From: Eremophila alpestris peregrina
Lineage: Eukaryota; Chordata; Aves; Passeriformes; Alaudidae
Direction: 5' to 3'
Assembly (NCBI GenBank): GCA_009792885.1
Contig: WMCF01000034.1
Span: 7,350,228 to 7,414,227, forward strand
DNA: 64,000 bases
In this document: positions 1 to 13,504 of the stretch, one piece after another
How the letters are laid out: the number at the start of each line of letters is the position of its first letter
Numbering within the stretch: position 1 is the stretch's first letter
Program-made: the position numbers and the translations under genes
The notes under the pieces: model-generated
Told to the model about the DNA's origin: nothing
The model's input: the letters and a program-made list of their open reading frames with translations, nothing else
Database searches by the model: none

Positions 1-359
1 ACCTATTTACACAAAAGGGTAGGGTAGTGATGAAGAGCTGGAAGATCTGCAGAAACAGACGAACTTCTAGGTTACCAAAGCCAAATGGAAACTTACATTT
101 CAGCCTCGAGATGTAGCAGCAGGACACGTCATGAAATCTCTCCTTAAATGAAACAAACACAAGGAAAGCCTTCTGCCTGTGAGTCAAAGTAGCACAAACT
201 GGCTGCAGCTGCAGAGAGCTCAGCCCCTTTGTCGTGTGCTGTTGGCCTTAAGGCATAGTAATTGTTGTAAGGTGAGGGGTAGGTGGGAGAGACTAATATC
301 TCTAATGGCACTCTGCTAATGTGAGAGACTGCTTGCAGCCAGCTGAAGGGAAGTTTTCC

Positions 360-806
360 TCATTTGGCGTAAGTCACATCTTTGCGTACTCTGGATAGGG
401 TGGGAGTATTTAGAGACACAAATTCTTTATGGGCAATGTTGGAAAATTTTACCCTTGAAAAAGGTAAACTTACAGGCACCTTGTCAAAACATTGAAAAAT
501 CCTGAAGATGGATAAGATTACTCTGGAAGAGTAGCATGTGCCCTCAGTATGGGTAAGAGGAGCAAAAGAAATAGTGGCTAGACATTCAAGCTCAAATAAA
601 ACATTTTTCCTTTCACAGTTATGATAATATAAACTGTTGTTATCAGCACTAATAAGTAGAATTCCTTGATCATTTTTTAAAGCTGAAAATACCTGTAATG
701 ATACTGACTTACGAATTTTTTCATGGAATCTTAACCACTGTAAATCTCCCTGCATCAGTGATATTTGGGTACTTTTGAATGTATTATTAGTGTTTAAGAT
801 CTTTCT
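360..806 (-). other. Exon-like open frame of uncertain status
   Basis: The minus-strand frame is open for 148 codons from just after a TAG (807-809) to TGA at 360. The first ATG gives 131 residues. The protein has an ordinary mixed composition with alternating hydrophobic segments (GILLISADNNSLYYHN, LECLATISFAPL). It is not low complexity and not a repeat I know. A few frames this long are expected by chance in 64 kb of AT-rich DNA. I see no strong donor inside it and no AATAAA shortly after its stop. It may be an internal exon, a retrocopy remnant or chance. Confidence 0.2.
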
Positions 807-3800
807 CTATGTCTGTGTGTTCTCTAAAGATAATGCCAAGGGGTATATTTCATGGTCAGGCCCAGTAATACACATTTTCTGCACATACGTGGTCAGGGAT
901 GCAGAGCATAGAGTGGAGGGATCAGAAAAGGAAAGACAAGAAAGAGCAAGCAAAGGCCACAAGTACAAACAAGGCCAACTTTATATACCAGGGAAATAGG
1001 TATAAAACTTCAAGACAATAATGGAGATTCTACTGAGGTTTATACAGTGAGAATTCAGCCAAATGTTCTTACTTCCATCTCTTATAGCAGAGTATAATTA
1101 ATCCCTGAAGGAAAGGCTGAAAACCTGATTTTTAGTTGAACCGTAACATTGCACAAAGCACTCGGAGGAAAAAGTTCCTGCTGTAACATTTTCACACAGG
1201 CTGTTGGTGAGATCTCTTCTACATTCTCTTCTTTCAGAGTATGTATAAGATTTTTGTGTGTGGTCAGTCAGTTCCTACAGCCCTGGAGAGACACATTCAC
1301 GTTTCCCCCAGTCAGCCTCATGGACAGAGGTGAAGGTGGCAGTGGCTTATATTAGATATCTATGATATTCTTCTGCATTGTCTTGCCCTTCCTGCTGATT
1401 TGTGAGAGAAGACAGTGCTTAGAGAGGCAAAGGCTGTGCAGTGGTGTCAGGAGATGTCACGTATGGTGTGGACCTGCTGAGTATGGGGTGGTGTCTGGAT
1501 CTTTTCAGATTACCAGTTGTGGGACCAAATTGTAACTCAGGTCACAGAAAAAAATAACTATTAAATTATTTCAAAAAAGTCCTTTTATCTATATTTTCAA
1601 ATAACAGATTGTTTGTTCTAGAAACAGCATGTGTGAGCCCAAAGGACTTCTAAAATAGAAATTCATTGACATTTCTGTGATAAAACACGACTGGATAGGG
1701 AAAAATCTTAACTGATTGCTCTTCACTCTCATCAGCCTCTGCAGACATAATTGAGCCCTAAAGCTATTGTCCGTTTGACATCTTTAACAAGAAATTAACT
1801 CTCACTTTACTTGTGTCAGTACCATGCATGACCTCTCCTTGAAATAAGCAGCTCTTGAAAAACAAGGCATTATGTTATCATTTTGAACTTGACCAGGAAA
1901 TGGCTTTTTCTACAACTAGTAAATTTCGATTCATTTTTGTTTGAATGGACACTACCAGTAACCTACCGTGACAGTGTGGTACAAAATAATGAAACGCCTG
2001 TGTTTTACCTACAGTTAGAACAGATTTACTCCAAGAAGAAATCACAGAAGCACCCATGTTCATTTTTACAAAGTGAGGCCTTGTACAGACTGAATATATC
2101 AGGGTTTTTTTCATTGGATCTGTTCTTTGGTCTAATCATAAAGTCCTGTTGGAACAAACACAATGACTGACCAAACAATGTTGATAGAAACTTGCAGTAT
2201 GAGTCAAACCTGAAAAAACAGTGAGATTCCTAAGTATGCACATAAAGAATCTCTCCCTAATTAGCCCCACTGAAGGGAGATTTTTCCAGTTCAACTAAAA
2301 AATTTTGATAACAGGAAGAGTCATAAGAACATCATTTCCACATGCAATTTTATCTTTACCTGTCAATTTTAACATTTTGGGGGTTTGTTGCTATTTTCTT
2401 TTGCTTACCTTGACCATGAACTTACCTGGCACAAAGAACTTGCATTTAGACAACTCCAGCCTTTTAGAATTTTTTCTTCTCCTTCTCTTGAACCCCAAAT
2501 GATTCCAGCATCATGAGAGCCTTTATCTCCTTCAGAAAACACATGCAGAAATGCCTAGATAATGGTGTCACTGAGCTGCATAAAATGTGTGCAGGTCTGT
2601 AAATTATCTCTAGCCACATGTAGAATATGAATAGGTATTTGACAGCAGCGACCCAGGGAAAAATTCCATCAGCCTATGGAGAAGAGAATTACGCACGAAC
2701 TTTGCAAGGTCCAGAAGGATGCATTTTGCTGGTATAATATGTGTATCAAAAAGATGAAAAAACATAATCCTAGCAACTGTTTTGAAAATGGTTTTATCCA
2801 TTAGGTAGAAGTCCCATTATCCTGAAGTTATTTATAACCCTACTTTCTCAGCAATACATTTATGAACATCTTTATGTAACTCATCATGTTTATGAATGAA
2901 TACAGGCTCATAACATTTTTCTGATGCAAGGGAGCACTTTCATCTGTTTTTCATAAAAGGTGAACTAAACCACAGGCATATGGGACAACGTGCAGGTGAG
3001 AGAACATCAGCATTTCCTGAATTATGTTTTTGGAAGAGGTGCAATTTACCAACTTCTCTCACCTTGCTCATGCTGCTGTGGTTAGAATGCAGCTGAAGGG
3101 GTTTCAATCACTACTGTGCTACAGGAACACTAGATTTGGTCATACCCTCATCATGCAAATGTGCCAACATCAGTGAAGCTGAAAAATTCATGTAAAAAGG
3201 AAGAAAGTTAAGGAAATTTGCGATCTATGTGGATAAAACTGGAAAAAATAATGTGTTTATCCAATGTTCTAGAGTTCTTGAAATTTAATCTGTGGTCCTG
3301 AGAAACCATGCTGATAAAGCTTAAAAATAATTTTTTTTATTTTTTTTAAATAAATCTTTATTACACTTGTTCAAAAGCACAGCCATTCTATTTTGCCTTG
3401 CAGAAAAATAAAATGCAATCAAAAGAGTGAGCAGGAAATAATTATTTTTAACATGAAATCAGAAGAAAAAAAACCAAATTTATCTTTGAGATTTGCTGCT
3501 ACTTTTTTGTTTATTAAAAAAAAAAAAGAAAGTTTAAGACAGTATTTATTATTCAAAACAGGGTTCAATATCCTGATTTTACATGATGTTTTCTAAGACA
3601 ATAGTCGGTCAATGCAAATTTTTTACTAATAGACCTTAGCAAAAATCAAACTTAAAAGAAATTATAGATATTAGAGAAAATTTTGATTCAATTACTGTAG
3701 CAAGGACTTTGAACTTCATAATTCCTAGTAACTACATAAGGTCATTTTGCACTTAGTATTCCTGTGGCTACCCTGAACTCCTCAAGGCTCACTGCAACAA

Positions 3801-4696
3801 CTGCATATTTATCCTAACTTTTAATTAAATATTAAGAATAGACAGATGTTGCAAAGAATCAAAAAGGAAATTTTAGGGTTTCAAACTATTCATCTATCGA
3901 ACATGCTGCCAGAATTTTCATCTTGAAAGGTAAAATGGTGAAACAGTAATTCACACAAGACAAATGTGATAAGACGGTACTGAATCACTTCCAGTGGGAT
4001 TATTCAAGGCATGCAAAGGGCCCTGGATTTCAGCCACAAATCCTGCTCATTTGCCTTGGAATAGGAGACACTGTTCATCTAAACGACCTAGATATGCCGT
4101 AATCACTGGGGAGTTTTCAATGATAATGTGTTCAAATACCAACCACTAATTATTATTTGCAATCATTAAACTAAATCAAAGTTGATAGAAATGACCACTA
4201 CTTCAATTTGCAAGTCTTATTCTCCTTAAATTGTTCCAGGATGTTAAGGATGGTAATTGCTTCAAGGTCCTTTGTATATGTGCATGCAGAAGGTAAGACG
4301 GGAAGAGATAGCATCAGTTCTGAGGAGTAAGCCCTTAGAGGAGCAAGGAATTGCTCAGGGAGATTATTCCAGTAGAGCAAAGATAGTCTGTGTTCATTAT
4401 GTGCCTTCAATAGGAGCTCGTTCTGGACTGAACTCCAGCGGCAAAACCAAACGATCAGTAGGGTCTGTTACTCCGGTTCCCTCTCTGGTCAAGTTTCCAG
4501 AGCCCAGGAAAAAAAAAAAGAAAAACAACTTTTTAACGTATTTTATGAAAGCCTGCATGTGAAACCCATGCACCTTCTTCCTGGTCTGTCAATCTGCTAT
4601 TCATCTAAACTCCTGGTCCCACAGGGTCACGTAACAATCTTGTTCTTCGCTGAGTGAAAATCCAGTGACTGGTTTTCCTGTGAGTACAGTGCAATC
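807..4696. other. Non-coding, no gene seen
   Basis: AT-rich unique-looking DNA. T- and A-rich low-complexity patches lie near 3328-3362 and 3510-3530. The open frames of 60-101 codons on both strands show no domain or splice context. Confidence 0.6.
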
Positions 4697-4712
4697 TTCA
4701 TAAAAAAAAAAA

Positions 4713-4743
<31 letters not shown>

Positions 4744-4744
4744 C
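4697..4744 (+). repeat. A-rich tract with AAAC units
   Basis: Runs of 13-15 A flank several AAAC units. It may be a degenerate poly(A) microsatellite. No retrotransposon body is recognisable upstream. Confidence 0.85.
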
Positions 4745-7700
4745 AGTATCAAGAATCGGAATTCAAACAGAGTCAAGATGGACATTCAGGCCTAACTAGC
4801 TGTTTGAAGAAGGGTTTGGCATCAAAAAGGGGAGCTTTGTCACTGCTGCAGATGATACATGGAAGACATGCACTTTGAGGCAAGCAGATATCCAGGAAGG
4901 TCATAGTTTTAATTGCGGTTGTTTCCACACAAACCTTCACCGGCTTAGAGACATTTGTTTAGCAAAAGCAAACCAGATCCTGGAGCATAATAATGTCATT
5001 TTGATTTAGATTAGATCACAACAGACTAGGTTCAAAATTCCTTTTCAAACCTCCTAGGACAGCAAAATTAAGACCCTAATATTATCAAGCAAAACTAGGG
5101 AATCTTAAAAATACTGCATTAACATGAAAATGTACTCTAAATCAAAAAGCCATACGGAAAATAAAAATTTTAAAAATGGAATCAAGTGCAAAATATTACC
5201 TTTGAAATCGATTCATGCTTTATCCTAGATATTATAGTACGTTGACCATCTAGCTATGCCATTAAAAATATCTGAGTCGTGGCAATGATATTACATATTA
5301 CATTTTAAGACAAGACAAAACGAAAAAGGGAAACAAGAAAAAGAGACTTTCACACGAGAAATTCAATTTACTTTTGGCTCTGTTGCCGCCAAAGACCAAT
5401 TTGGAGCAGGTCCTGTGATAAATCCACCACCCAATGCCATTGCAAATTGCTGGGTTAATGAAGGGAGTTCAAGTAGGGAAATGAGAGGCGAGAGTAGCAA
5501 GGTGCTGATCATCTGTAAATTACTTGCTGCAGGGCGTAGGACTTTAAAGCTCAGAGAGTGAAATACACCATTTTTTCTTGGATGATAAGAAGAGGATTTA
5601 CTTCACTTTCATTACTATATTTCACCAAAACTTCCCCGTCAAACTAATTCATTTTTGTGTACCCAGCAGTGTAAGGTTATGGCAGAGGAATTTCATGTGC
5701 AAAAAAGGAGTGAAATACAGGCAGATCAGAGAGAAAATATATGAAGCTTTTTAGGCAAGAAAATACTTTTCTAAAATAATGAAAGTGCAGTTTATAAATT
5801 GTTTGATAGTGTTTACAGGAAAGAAAACCTCTGGCAATTTTCTTTAGTAAATTCTTGTATATTGTACCTTCACATTTCCTTTCCTAGTAGTTACTTAAAA
5901 CTAGGTGAGAGAATAACTTGTCCCGTATTTTTTCCATACCTATGCCACCGACAGGGAATGGTTTACTTTCCTTCCCCACGTGTTCCAAAACCACAATTAT
6001 AATTATCTTTCACTAACTTCATATGGTAATTTCATAATTTTTTGTGAATTCATTATTCCTGTAACTATATTTTTGCTTTGAGGAGTTTTTTTAAGTACAC
6101 CAATATCTTTACAAGTGCATCAGTTTGAAACCAGTGAGACATAACCTTTATTTCTTGATTTGGTTTGGGGGGGTTGTTTCTTTGTTAGTGATTGGTTTTG
6201 TTACTGGTTTTTTTTTAATAGGTGATAGTTCTATCAAGTGAAGAAAATACTAAACTGTTCCCTCCCCTCCTCTAAAAATCTGGCATTAAATTCACTATTA
6301 TTTTATAGCCTCAACTTTCAGACATTTTCATGTATTGATGGGGTTACTTTTTGTGAGTGGCATTACCCTCATGTTCATAGAGTTAGTATTTTCTCTAACG
6401 TTGATATCTTTGGCTTTTCCAGGGAACCAGGCTCCTCTGCATGAAGAAGGATGCAGGATTTCCACATGAAGCTTCAGAATCTGGTTATGGCATCTATATG
6501 TTGGCTGTTTAGGGGCCACAGTGTGTGTCTTGGTCCCTTGTGACTCTTCTTGCAAATAAAAAAAAATAAGGATTTAGACATTTCAGTGTTTTTTATTTTA
6601 ACATTCCAGTCTCTGAACCAATGTAACAGTGCTGGTTTGAACTGTGAAGCAGAAAGAAAAAAGCTCATATGGGAGATAAACAGACACATGCTTCTCTATC
6701 ACTTTCTAAAATTTCGGCTTTGATGGTCATTACTTTATAGAAATAATTTTATGTAGTCAGTTTTTTTAAGTAGTGTCGTATGTGAATTTTGAGTGTTAGT
6801 TGTTCCCAAGAACATTGCTGTACTTTTTCAGTTTATGTGTTTAAACGATGCGAAGGGGGAAACTGCAACAATTCCCCAAACCAAGAAAATCAGAGCACAC
6901 CTTTAAACAATCTTAAGGAGATTTCCTCTATTCCAACAGAAGAGAAGAAATCCTTCCGACAACTTATATTTTATTGAGTTAGTAATTTGCTCATCCTATG
7001 AGTATATAAGGTTGATTTTTCACATCTATTGTAAACTTGTTTCTAACGGGGAAAAAGGGCTTGAAGGCCATGATAGACTGGCTCTGCTTCATACTGATAG
7101 TTGTATTAACCAAAACCAGATAGACAAAGAAAAGCCCTGCATGTTAATGAAAGCTTGCATACTCCGTGCAAAGGACCTTGACACCACAGTGCGGCTTCTT
7201 AAGCAAATAGCAGGGAGTCCTTGATCCTGTGAAGCCTGATAAGAGTGCAAGCAGCCCATCAGCATCACAGTTGGCAAGTCCTTTCATGAACAGAAAGGGC
7301 CTCTCCTGCGCTCCTGAAGTCATCGCTAACGCCGCCTAAAACATCCACTGAATTACTTGCAATATGCTGGTCCTAAGGAAAAAAATGGGACAGGAAACAT
7401 CACTGTTTCCTTATTTTTGAAGATTTGTGTAGAAAGTTAGAAAGGGCTGACAACTTTGTTAAAAAACAGGAAGCAAAAGCAGAGTTCAGAAACTTGTGCC
7501 AAATGCTCCCCACTTCACAGGTGATCCAACAGCTTCAGGTTGTACGGCCAAGTAAACACCAGGTGGTACCTGATGAAGAAAACACTTTTCACTTCGCGCT
7601 TCTGTTTTGAGATGGGAGGGCAGCTTCAGACTCTAGAAGCTGCTAAAGAACGCCTGCTTGTGTTTCATCCACAGGGCCCCAAATGCCCAAATGTCTCAGA

Positions 7701-8832
7701 AACCCCCTGGTCAGTGCCTATTGCCTAGGTACATGTGCCAGCAGCGCTGGTTGTCATCATCTACGAAATCTCTTCTTCTGCTCACCTGGAGAGAAGACAA
7801 TTTTTAAAATTCTAAATTTTTGATTCTAAAAATCCAGAGGAAAAAAGTAAATGGCAGTAACAGAGATTCTCCCGTGCCTGCTCTCTGTGCTATAACCGGA
7901 CGTGAGCCTTGTATTTGCCATTGGCCTATGAAAGGACCTACGCTGAAAGCCATTGCCCTGCTTCAGAGAGCTATTTCATTTCTCCTAACACTTCCCCCAG
8001 CTGCCATGGAGTGTAAAGAATGGGTGATTTTATACCCAAAGTGAGGTGTGTTACCAGCTTCAGCTACAGACGTATGTGCAGTGCCTGCTCCCTAGATACA
8101 CATGACTTTTGTCTCTCTTCACTCTCTGGAAGCATCTTCCAAAACATTTCTGAAAAGACACACTACTGAGGACAGTTGGTGTGACTTTCCTACTAGCCCC
8201 GAATGGATATAATTGGGTGCTGTAGCCATCTGTTCAGACACCAGGGTTTGCATGCCTTTTCCAAACTTGGTAGCCGGAAAACTGGATCAAAGAGAGTAAC
8301 TCCTTCTATGTTTTACAGAACATATGAAAGGTCAGGTCCTTGAATGAGAGCCTCTACAAGCTTTAATCTCTGATTAAGCACAGGAACAACAAAAGCCTGA
8401 AGGCAATTGTATTTCTTACTGAAAGATTAATTAAAACTTATCAGACTGCTGCTTAATTTAGTCTTTGACCTTTTGAATGTGCTAACAAGTCAGAATAACT
8501 GTGTAGAATCTTTGCAATAGACAACCAAAACAAATTGTAAAAACATCAATCTTGAATGGGTGGCCTGTCCATCTGCAGCTAAAGTGGATACCTTATTTGC
8601 TCAGCAAAATTTTTGCAAGAGCTTCTGAATTTTAGCTTTAGCCCTTAAGCAAGAACTGCTGCCAAAACGGAGGAACCAGTTTCTTGGAGACTTTTAGCAT
8701 ACATCCAGAGTATTTTACTGGTATTCACTGGGAACATGATAAACATTTGAAGTGAGCAAAATGTTGAGGTTTTTTTTTTCTCAGAAATAGTAACAAGCTT
8801 ACTTTCAAGACATGTAATTCCACTTTCTAGGC
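4745..8832. other. Non-coding, no gene seen
   Basis: Unique-looking AT-rich DNA. A G/T-rich tract (TGGTTTGGGGGGGTTG) lies at about 6159-6183. Overlapping short open frames look like chance. Confidence 0.6.
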
Positions 8833-8890
8833 TATTATTATTATTATTAATAATTATTATTGTTGTTATTATTATTATTATTATTATTAC
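8833..8890 (+). repeat. (TTA)n microsatellite
   Basis: About 19 TTA/ATT units with small interruptions (TAATAA, TTGTTG). The poly-asparagine and poly-isoleucine open frames on the minus strand come from this repeat. Confidence 0.95.
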
Positions 8891-11379
8891 TCTCATCTTC
8901 ATTGTTTTTGTTATTTCCTAACACTGTAGATTCTGGCAGTGGACCAAGAGCAGCTGCCTCCTCCCTCAGTGTGCCCAAGGAGTCTTTGCTGTTTCCTTCA
9001 TGTTCTGAGAGATGGCTGTGATGAGAGGCGCAGAACTCCAAGTATGAAGGAAATCCTTGAACCAGCACCCAGCTGTCCATTAATGTTATTCATGACTGAG
9101 TATATCTGAGTCAATTCACCTGCCTAAAACAGTGACAGACTGTTTGTGGAGATCCCTTCACATCAAAGCATTAAATGGATTTAAATTCCTTCTACCCCCA
9201 CCACATACCCCAGGTGCCCCTGACACTGACCACCAAAATGATGGAAAGTTATAATTCCTACACAAGTGGCACTTACTTCACCCCACAGAAGAGTGTGAAT
9301 ATGGCTTGGGGCAAATTAGAGAGGGGCAGATGGGGTTTTGGGCTTTTGAGAGTGGGTGACAGAGAGCTTCTATGGGATGTGAGGACAGGCTCTACTAGCC
9401 AGCATCAGTACCATTAAAGACCAGCTTGTCATTAGTTACTTTAGGTTTTACCAGTTGCCAAAACTTTTCTACAATAGGAACAATGGCATTTGACCCATCA
9501 CAGTAGTAGCAAGACACTGAAAAACAATTGCACCCTCTTCTGCCCTACAGTGACCTCTTTAGACCCAGATTTGAAGCACATACAGGACATTGATTACATA
9601 GTTCCTGTTTATTGAGGCAATTTCAAAACAAGTAGAGGTTTGGGGGAGTTTTAGTGGGTTGTTTCCACGTTAAATACACTGTGAAGTTTGAAAGGCTTGG
9701 GTAAATCATATAACAAGTTCGCAGAGTTGTCCAAAGTTTGAAACTTATCCCTTGCTGGAAAGAAAACTGATAACACTTCCATTTTCTCACTTCCATTCGT
9801 GAATGATTCTGATTTTCTGGCCTACTAGAAACATGAGATCTGATGAGTATATGTGTGTGTTCATACAAACACATATAAATATGAAAAAGAAAAACACGTA
9901 CACATGCAGAAACGTGTATGAGTTTATAGTTTATATTTACTTCAGTAGATAGTGTGTACATATACACAATATACTAAAATATACAAACACTGACTTATTA
10001 TATCCCAACAGAGTGATGTTGAACAAATTTGATTCATAACCAACATGGTGAGCTTCTTTCAGAGGCTCTTCAATTTACACAAAATTGTTCTAGATGCATG
10101 AACTTCTCTATGTGTGACAAAAACGGCTCTTCTTTGTTGAACATTTACCATGTTAAGCTATTAATGCAAGAATTAAGCAAACAAAAAAAACCGAACACTC
10201 TGATTACTAAATTTGCTAATTTACTTAATGGTTTTACCAGGTTAATTGGATTTTGTTAATCTCTCTAGAATTAATTTTTTCTATCCACATTCCCTTGAGA
10301 ATTTTCCTTGCAAAGGAAGAAAAAAATCCTGAGAGCTTTAGTACTCTGACATTTTTGTTTCACATTAAAACAAATTTCAGAGTCTCTAGAGGGAACATTA
10401 CCTCCAGCTACTTACTCCATATGCACTTGCAGAGAAAAATATGGCAGTACTTAAAATACAACATTCTAGTGAATATCTGAGATTTACATATGAAAACTCG
10501 GATATTTTCTCTCCTAAGCACCAGAAAATCTCATCAGTCATTTCTAAAAGGTTCTGAGTGCTGCTGTTTGCTGCTCTTTCAAAAATGTGAACACTGTCTT
10601 TAAGGACCCTCCATCAATGCCTGTTCTGCTGAAGTATTTTCTGTGAGGGCTGAAAGGAAGTAATGTAGAGCAATAAAGAACTTGAAACAACACAGGCAAA
10701 TCATTCTTGTTTCTGCTTCATTTGAGCTATTTAAATGGAAGAGGTTTTTTGTTCGCGCAGGTCTCACAAAAAGAATCCTTTTGGCTGGATGCAGGTTGGG
10801 CACAGGTCTGATGGACTGAGCCTTTAGGAAAGAGCCACCCACCGCTTTGGCAGCTTTGAAGAACGACAGACAAACACAACCGTGGTCTTTGACCTGTATA
10901 TTTTGTATTCCGAGCTTCAGAGAGTTGGCAGGTCCAAACCTGACTGATCATCTGTCAGCGGTGGGAAGATTGCAGGACACCTCAACTTCCTCACAGCCAC
11001 ACTAATGGCACGGCTGCAAAACCGGAGGACACATTCCCTGGAAACTGAGAGAAAGGTGCAACCCCCCTGCCCCCACACTTCTCTCCACCTTGAAATTACC
11101 TTTCTGCACCCAACAACTGGCATATTGTTCTGTATTGAGAGATCAACTGTACCAGTGGAAGAACAAAAAATTTATACACTTATTATTTATTTTATAATTA
11201 ACTTTAAATTGTTGTCTATTTCAGCCACTGAAAAGATGAACTTGAAGATGTTATCATAGTGTTTGTGTATAGCTTTTGTTGTTAAAGAATACTGGCTTAT
11301 TTTGTGGGGAGTTTTGGGGTTGAATTTTTGATTTCTTTTTCCCAGAGGAAACTTTTCTTTAGAGTCATGGTTTTCAAAG
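8891..11379. other. Non-coding, no gene seen
   Basis: AT-rich. A weak CA/TA-like patch at 9845-9975 inflates a 114-codon minus-strand open frame. Nothing else stands out. Confidence 0.6.
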
Positions 11380-11429
11380 TTTGTATCTTAAATATTTATC
11401 AGGGTTTGTATCTTAAATATTTATCAGGG
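11380..11429 (+). repeat. Perfect 25-bp tandem duplication
   Basis: Two adjacent identical 25-base units (11380-11404 and 11405-11429), each starting TTTGTATC and ending TCAGGG. Identity of the units implies a recent duplication or a local assembly artefact. Confidence 0.92.
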
Positions 11430-11601
11430 GTTTAGGTCTGTATTTTAACTTTCTAGTTACTTTTGACATGTGCAAAGAAATTTTTACTTCAGAACTAATT
11501 CTAAGATTTAGCATATTCTATTTCTTAAAAAATTATAAGCATTGTGTGCTTGTCAAAATATTTAAAATAGCATTTTCAAAATGTGAATCATTTTTGAGAA
11601 A

Positions 11602-12060
11602 CGACTTTTAAAATTTCAAAGGTTTATTGAACCTTAACAAAATACAACAGAGGACTGAATTAAGCAAAAGGACAGCACACTGGGAGTTAGTGTAACTCCC
11701 GAGTAACAAGCCTTCCCTTCTCCCAAATGCCCCATGAAAAGGGCACAGGTACAGTCCTCCCTCCACATGTCCCGACTACCAAGGCCATCGCTTGCAACCA
11801 TACAGAGGGAAAAGGATGCTAGGGGGAGAACAGAGGACGTCCAAACAACAAATCACAACAGCATAACTAGACATCAGTGAAACTTCCCTTGACATACACA
11901 TAACATTCATCCCTTAAGTGCCAGAGCCATCCATCATATTACTCATCTATAACACATGGAAAAACATTTTTGGTATTCTTTTCTTGAGCATTTTTATCCT
12001 GGGGTTTCTTCTTAGCAATGTTTATTTCTTCAGAGCTGGAAAATTCACAACAGAATTTTT
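11602..12060 (-). mobile_element. Possible LTR or retroposed 3' end, minus strand
   Basis: Read on the minus strand the block ends ...GTTCAATAAACCTTTG, an AATAAA-bearing end. Before it lies moderately GC-rich sequence distinct from the AT-rich flanks, including a perfect 8-bp hairpin at 11682-11700. Both an LTR and a processed transcript 3' end are possible. I see no target duplication, no poly(A) tail of note and no protein similarity. The left border (about 12060) is a guess. Confidence 0.25.
11682..11700. repeat. Perfect hairpin, 8-bp stem with 3-nt loop
   Basis: GGGAGTTAGTGTAACTCCC is an exact inverted repeat (GGGAGTTA / TAACTCCC) around a GTG loop. On the minus strand it lies about 75 bases before the AATAAA of the surrounding block. 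Confidence 0.85.
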
Positions 12061-13493
12061 AGGAACACCTTAAGATAAAGATGCATTAATTCTTAATGCG
12101 CATACTCAGAGGCTTTTCAGTTCTGGTAAGCAAGAAAATGATCAAATTGTTTACCTTCTACCTTAAAAAATTTAATTTGAAACTAAAAATGGGACAGGAA
12201 GAATCACAAAATCAAATCTCATTTCACTTTTCGTATTTTTTTCCACTTGGGAAGAGTGTATTTATTGCAGAGCAGATTTATACCTATGCCCACCACAACA
12301 GAGCTAACACACGATCGATGTCAAATGCCAAAATATATGCCAATTACTGTTTATTATCATTTATTTATTAAGTCTGATGTCTTCAAAACTGGCACCAATT
12401 GAATGAAAACCTGACCTTTCCATAAATCTTAGGAATATGTCCTTGTGACATATAGTATGTAGGATTCATACCATTAATATTTATCTAGAGCATGCACAAT
12501 ATCCTTGAGTCCTGGTTGTTTCACTAATCCTCAACATATTCAGTGACTGATTTCTTTACTCCCAAGAGCAGGTTTTGTTTGGGTTTGGGGTTTGTTGTTC
12601 ATATGGGTTTTTTCTCCTTTTTTTCCCGGATAGGAATCAAAGGAATAATAAGATATTTTTGCCGATCCTAACACAGATAATTCAAGGTACCTTACACTGT
12701 ACCATATCTCCCAATACGACTTCTACACACAATAGAGCTCCGTGTTTAACAGCCTCACAGTCAGTGAGGGAAGTGCATGAAAAACAGCCCGTGTTTATAC
12801 TGAGGAGGGATTGCTGCATAAGCAATGATTTCTCTTCCAAAAGTCCTCCCTACATGGGGAAGTTCCAGCCCCAAAACTGCTCTTGTACAGACCACAGTAA
12901 CACAGGCATAGCCCACCTGTACAGCTGAGAAAATGGATTCATGCGCAGTTCTATCAAGCACAGCAACAGTCATTTCGTTCCTGATCTGGACTGTAGAAAT
13001 CCTCTTTAAAAAGATATTAGATTATTCTGATGGAGTTAACGCAAAGGAATGAGGTCACAAATGTCTTTACCAACATTTTTCTTCCTCCCTTAGGCTTAGG
13101 AGTTTTTGTCTTTTTCTCCCTTAAGGTGATAGATTTGGAAATTGATCCCTCCCTCTCCAACCCAGCCCAATGTTGGATAAACTCCCCGTTTGTGTGAGAC
13201 AAGTTGTGTTTTAAGCTAGATTTTCAGACACAACGCATACAGTTGCGCTCAACTAACTTTGCCCACAGTTTCTGGCTCTACATTATCCATCCCCAGCCAC
13301 ACAAATGTGTAGCAATATTCCCAATCTTACTAATCTAATAACTGATTTACATTGCTCCAGGCTAAATAAAACAAGCCAGCACCCCATGAGGCATCCCATA
13401 AAACCCCAGCTGTCCATCCATGTCTTACCTTGTTATAAGATAGCAAACACTGACATGTACTTTATATAACAGCAGAAAGTTGCATTAACCCTT

Positions 13494-13504
13494 CCCCCCC
13501 CCCC
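13494..13504 (+). repeat. C11 homopolymer
   Basis: Eleven consecutive C, followed by TTTTCT. This is the longest C run I noticed in the window and is flanked by pyrimidine-rich DNA. Confidence 0.9.

Noticed and set aside
4257..4562. 101-codon frame with a GTAAGA donor-like site and a basic tail
   Set aside because: The lysine run comes from a poly(A) patch. The donor-like site is not paired with a convincing acceptor or a matching frame.
8645..9080. Minus-strand frames with poly-I and poly-N
   Set aside because: Produced by translation of the TTA microsatellite.
9623..9967. 114-codon minus-strand frame
   Set aside because: Its N-terminal half translates a CA/TA-rich patch. No similarity to known proteins.
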